Position numbers and translations under genes: made by a program | NCBI GenBank assembly: GCA_035485475.1 | Contig: DATHOA010000056.1 | Span: forward strand, 1 to 5,981 | Length of the DNA stretch: 5,981 nt | Source of the DNA: DAIDKA01 sp035485475 | GTDB lineage: Bacteria; Pseudomonadota; Gammaproteobacteria; Steroidobacterales; Steroidobacteraceae | Reading direction: 5' to 3' | Notes under the pieces: model-generated | What the model saw: only the letters and a program-made list of their open reading frames with translations | Told to the model about the DNA's origin: nothing | Database searches by the model: none | Shown here: positions 5,039 to 5,981 of the stretch, in pieces | Numbering within the stretch: position 1 is the stretch's first letter | Layout: every line of letters begins with the position of its first letter

Positions 5039-5605
5039 ATGACTTCGCTGGAAACCATTCGCGATTCCCTGCCCGACTATGCCCGCGACCTGCGACTGAA
5101 CTTAGGTTCGGTTCTTACCACCACGGGTGCACCGGGCCTGACCGAGCGACAGATCTGGGCCGTTGCGGTCGCCGCGGCCATTGCCTCACGGTATGTGCCG
5201 CTGACGCGCGCCCTCGAGGCACTCGCGGTTGCACATCTGTCGCCGGCAGATCTGAATGCGGCGCGCGCGGCGGCCGCGGTGATGGGTATGAATAATATCT
5301 ATTACCGCTTCGTGCACCTGGTCGAGGACGCAGAGTACCAGCAGCTGCCGGCACGCCTGCGCATGAACGTGCTGGCCAACCCCGGCATCGACAAGGCCGA
5401 CTTTGAGCTGCTGTCGCTGGCAGTGTCAGCCATCAACGGCTGCGGAACCTGCTTGGCCTCTCACGAGCGACAACTGCGTCAACACGGCTTGTCCCGCGAA
5501 GCCGTGCAAAGCGCCGTGCGCATTGCCGCCACCGTGCATGCCGTCGCCGGAGTCCTCGAGTTTGAAGCGCACGGCGCCGAGGTCGCGCAATCGCACGCAG
5601 CGTGA
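5039..5605 (+). CDS. ahpD: AhpD, alkylhydroperoxidase and AhpC reductant
   Basis: This 188-residue, mostly helical protein belongs to the CMD/AhpD family. The redox motif INGCGTCLASHE (132-143) supplies Cys135, Cys138 and His142. Glu123 lies 12 residues before the first cysteine, like Glu118 of M. tuberculosis AhpD. MGMNNIYYRFVHLVED (82-97) is another family segment. AhpD is a thiol relay: it takes electrons from lipoylated dihydrolipoamide transferase and passes them to AhpC, and it has weak peroxidase activity itself. The mycobacterial proton-relay His132, inside CSHC, is replaced here by Thr137 (CGTC). I chose ATG at 5039 because AAGGAG (5026-5031) sits 7 bases upstream and 19 bases separate it from ahpC; the longer open frame back to 4910 only overlaps ahpC. 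The pair is clearly one operon. Confidence 0.95.
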   Translation: MTSLETIRDSLPDYARDLRLNLGSVLTTTGAPGLTERQIWAVAVAAAIASRYVPLTRALEALAVAHLSPADLNAARAAAAVMGMNNIYYRFVHLVEDAEYQQLPARLRMNVLANPGIDKADFELLSLAVSAINGCGTCLASHERQLRQHGLSREAVQSAVRIAATVHAVAGVLEFEAHGAEVAQSHAA

Positions 5606-5644
5606 GTTGTAATATCTGGGCGTCCGGGAGAATGGCGCCCATGC

Positions 5645-5830
5645 GTGTGCCGCGCTGCGGCTATCCGACGAAGTCGGGCGGATATGCCGCAGCGTCCGGA
5701 TTCGGCAGTTGACTTCGCCACAGTACTAGGCGAAACATGGCCTTATGAGGCATGGAAGCGGGCATATCCAACGCGGGCGTCCAGATATGCAGCGAGATAT
5801 CGTTTTTATCCGAAACCATCTAATAAGTAG
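5645..5830 (+). CDS. Doubtful small ORF, unrecognised
   Basis: A 61-codon frame starts with GTG at 5645; an internal ATG at 5684 would give 48 residues. The product is rich in Arg and Tyr towards its end (WPYEAWKRAYPTRASRY, residues 32-48) and has no motif I recognise, no signal peptide and no membrane segment. No convincing ribosome site precedes either start. It overlaps four or five hairpins, and its codons include AGA, CTA and GTA, which are rare in the neighbouring genes. It may be chance, a decayed gene end or a recently acquired small gene. Confidence 0.2.
   Translation: MCRAAAIRRSRADMPQRPDSAVDFATVLGETWPYEAWKRAYPTRASRYAARYRFYPKPSNK
5653..5694. repeat. Long imperfect palindrome (15-bp stem, 11-base loop)
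   Basis: CGCTGCGGCTATCCG (5653-5667) pairs with 5679-5694 over 15 bp, with a single bulged T at 5685. The loop is 5668-5678. A competing inner hairpin, CCGAC (5665-5669) with GTCGG (5673-5677), could form in its place, so the structure can be drawn two ways. It is the strongest inverted repeat in the window and lies 48 bases after the ahpD stop. It may be a transcript-end structure or part of a repetitive extragenic element. A T-run typical of intrinsic terminators is absent. Confidence 0.65.
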
Positions 5831-5843
5831 TTAGGCCAACGAG

Positions 5844-5981
5844 ATGAGGGCTTCAGACTTGCCAGTTGTCGTGGTTGCGGGGGCGCTATCTCTGGCCGGG
5901 GTGTATCACCTTCTTGCCGCGGAGCGGTCGGAGCAACTCCTCTCCAAGCCCCAGCCAATTCGTATCGTGGGTTTCGTTCTT
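5844..5981 (+). CDS. Start of an unrecognised inner-membrane protein (partial)
   Basis: The frame is open from ATG at 5844 to the right edge (46 codons). It begins MRASDLPVVVVAGALSLAGV, a hydrophobic helix at about residues 6-25, then a charged stretch AAERSEQLLSKPQP (26-39), then a second hydrophobic run starting at IRIVGFVL (40-46). The plan, two helices joined by a short polar loop with prolines, resembles small two-helix membrane proteins such as the YjeT/DUF2065 group, but too little is visible to assign it. The ribosome site is weak (GAG directly before the ATG, TAGG further up). It runs in the same direction as ahpCD but is separated from them by the hairpin-rich gap, so it probably has its own transcript. 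Confidence 0.5.
   Translation, partial: MRASDLPVVVVAGALSLAGVYHLLAAERSEQLLSKPQPIRIVGFVL

Larger units (their letters stand above)
5606..5843. other. Hairpin-dense intergenic region downstream of ahpD
   Basis: These 238 bases hold no recognised gene. Five inverted repeats follow one another: 5617-5641 (8 bp including one G-T), 5653-5694 (15 bp, one bulged T), 5714-5734 (6 bp), 5740-5751 (4 bp, TATG loop) and 5762-5790 (7 bp with an inner ACGC/GCGT). From about 5700 the base composition becomes less GC-rich than the neighbouring genes. The first two hairpins could end or protect the ahpCD transcript, although neither is followed by a T-run. A small open frame (5645-5830) overlaps the hairpins. 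Confidence 0.5.

Noticed and set aside
5766..5836. Possible integron attC site: ATCCAAC (RYYYAAC form) and GTTAGGC (GTTRRRY form) 71 bases apart, just before the ATG at 5844
   Set aside because: The two core boxes are poorly complementary, no paired inner L boxes are visible, and there is no integrase or second attC in the window. A scan with HattCI or IntegronFinder would settle it.
1..5981. CRISPR array, tRNA, rRNA or insertion sequence
   Set aside because: No spaced direct repeats of CRISPR type, no tRNA cloverleaf, no rRNA sequence and no transposase or integrase reading frame were seen on either strand.

Overview
This 5,981-base window is GC-rich chromosomal DNA. The OxyR, PCu(A)C-type copper chaperone and AhpC/AhpD proteins, together with the high-GC codon use, point to a proteobacterium. 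A gammaproteobacterium of the Xanthomonadales/Steroidobacter/Nevskia kind would fit, but that placement is an inference and not secure.

Layout. Everything from position 1 to 4356 is encoded on the minus strand and everything after 4480 on the plus strand, so the 4357-4479 gap is a divergent promoter region. Reading the minus strand in transcription order: oxyR (4356-3460); a secreted PCu(A)C periplasmic copper chaperone (3369-2911); an LCAT-like serine alpha/beta-hydrolase (2878-1586); a two-gene toxin-antitoxin module with a ribbon-helix-helix antitoxin (1484-1260) and a Doc/Fic toxin (1263-880); and an exported protein built of about ten 18-residue V-N-G-x-I-x-V repeats (822 to beyond the left edge). 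Reading the plus strand: ahpC (4480-5019), ahpD (5039-5605), a 238-base intergenic region packed with hairpins and holding one doubtful small ORF, and the start of an unrecognised membrane protein (5844 to beyond the right edge).

How the genes fit together. OxyR senses peroxide and AhpC/AhpD detoxify it. AhpC carries the extra C-terminal CPC cysteine pair of AhpD-dependent enzymes, and no AhpF is present. A four-element OxyR operator (ATAG-N7-CTAT type, 13 of 16 key bases) lies between the two divergent genes. It covers a perfect TATAAT for oxyR and abuts a poor -35 for ahpC, which implies autorepression of oxyR and activation of ahpC. The copper chaperone and hydrolase genes are 32 bases apart and probably co-transcribed. 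The toxin-antitoxin genes overlap by four bases. Their promoter is overlaid by three 10-base-spaced repeats that look like a ribbon-helix-helix operator.

Most of the window is well-understood housekeeping and stress biology. The least ordinary parts are the RHH-Doc pairing with its phased operator, the beta-solenoid protein, the promoter nested inside a terminator-like inverted repeat upstream of the copper chaperone, and the hairpin array after ahpD.
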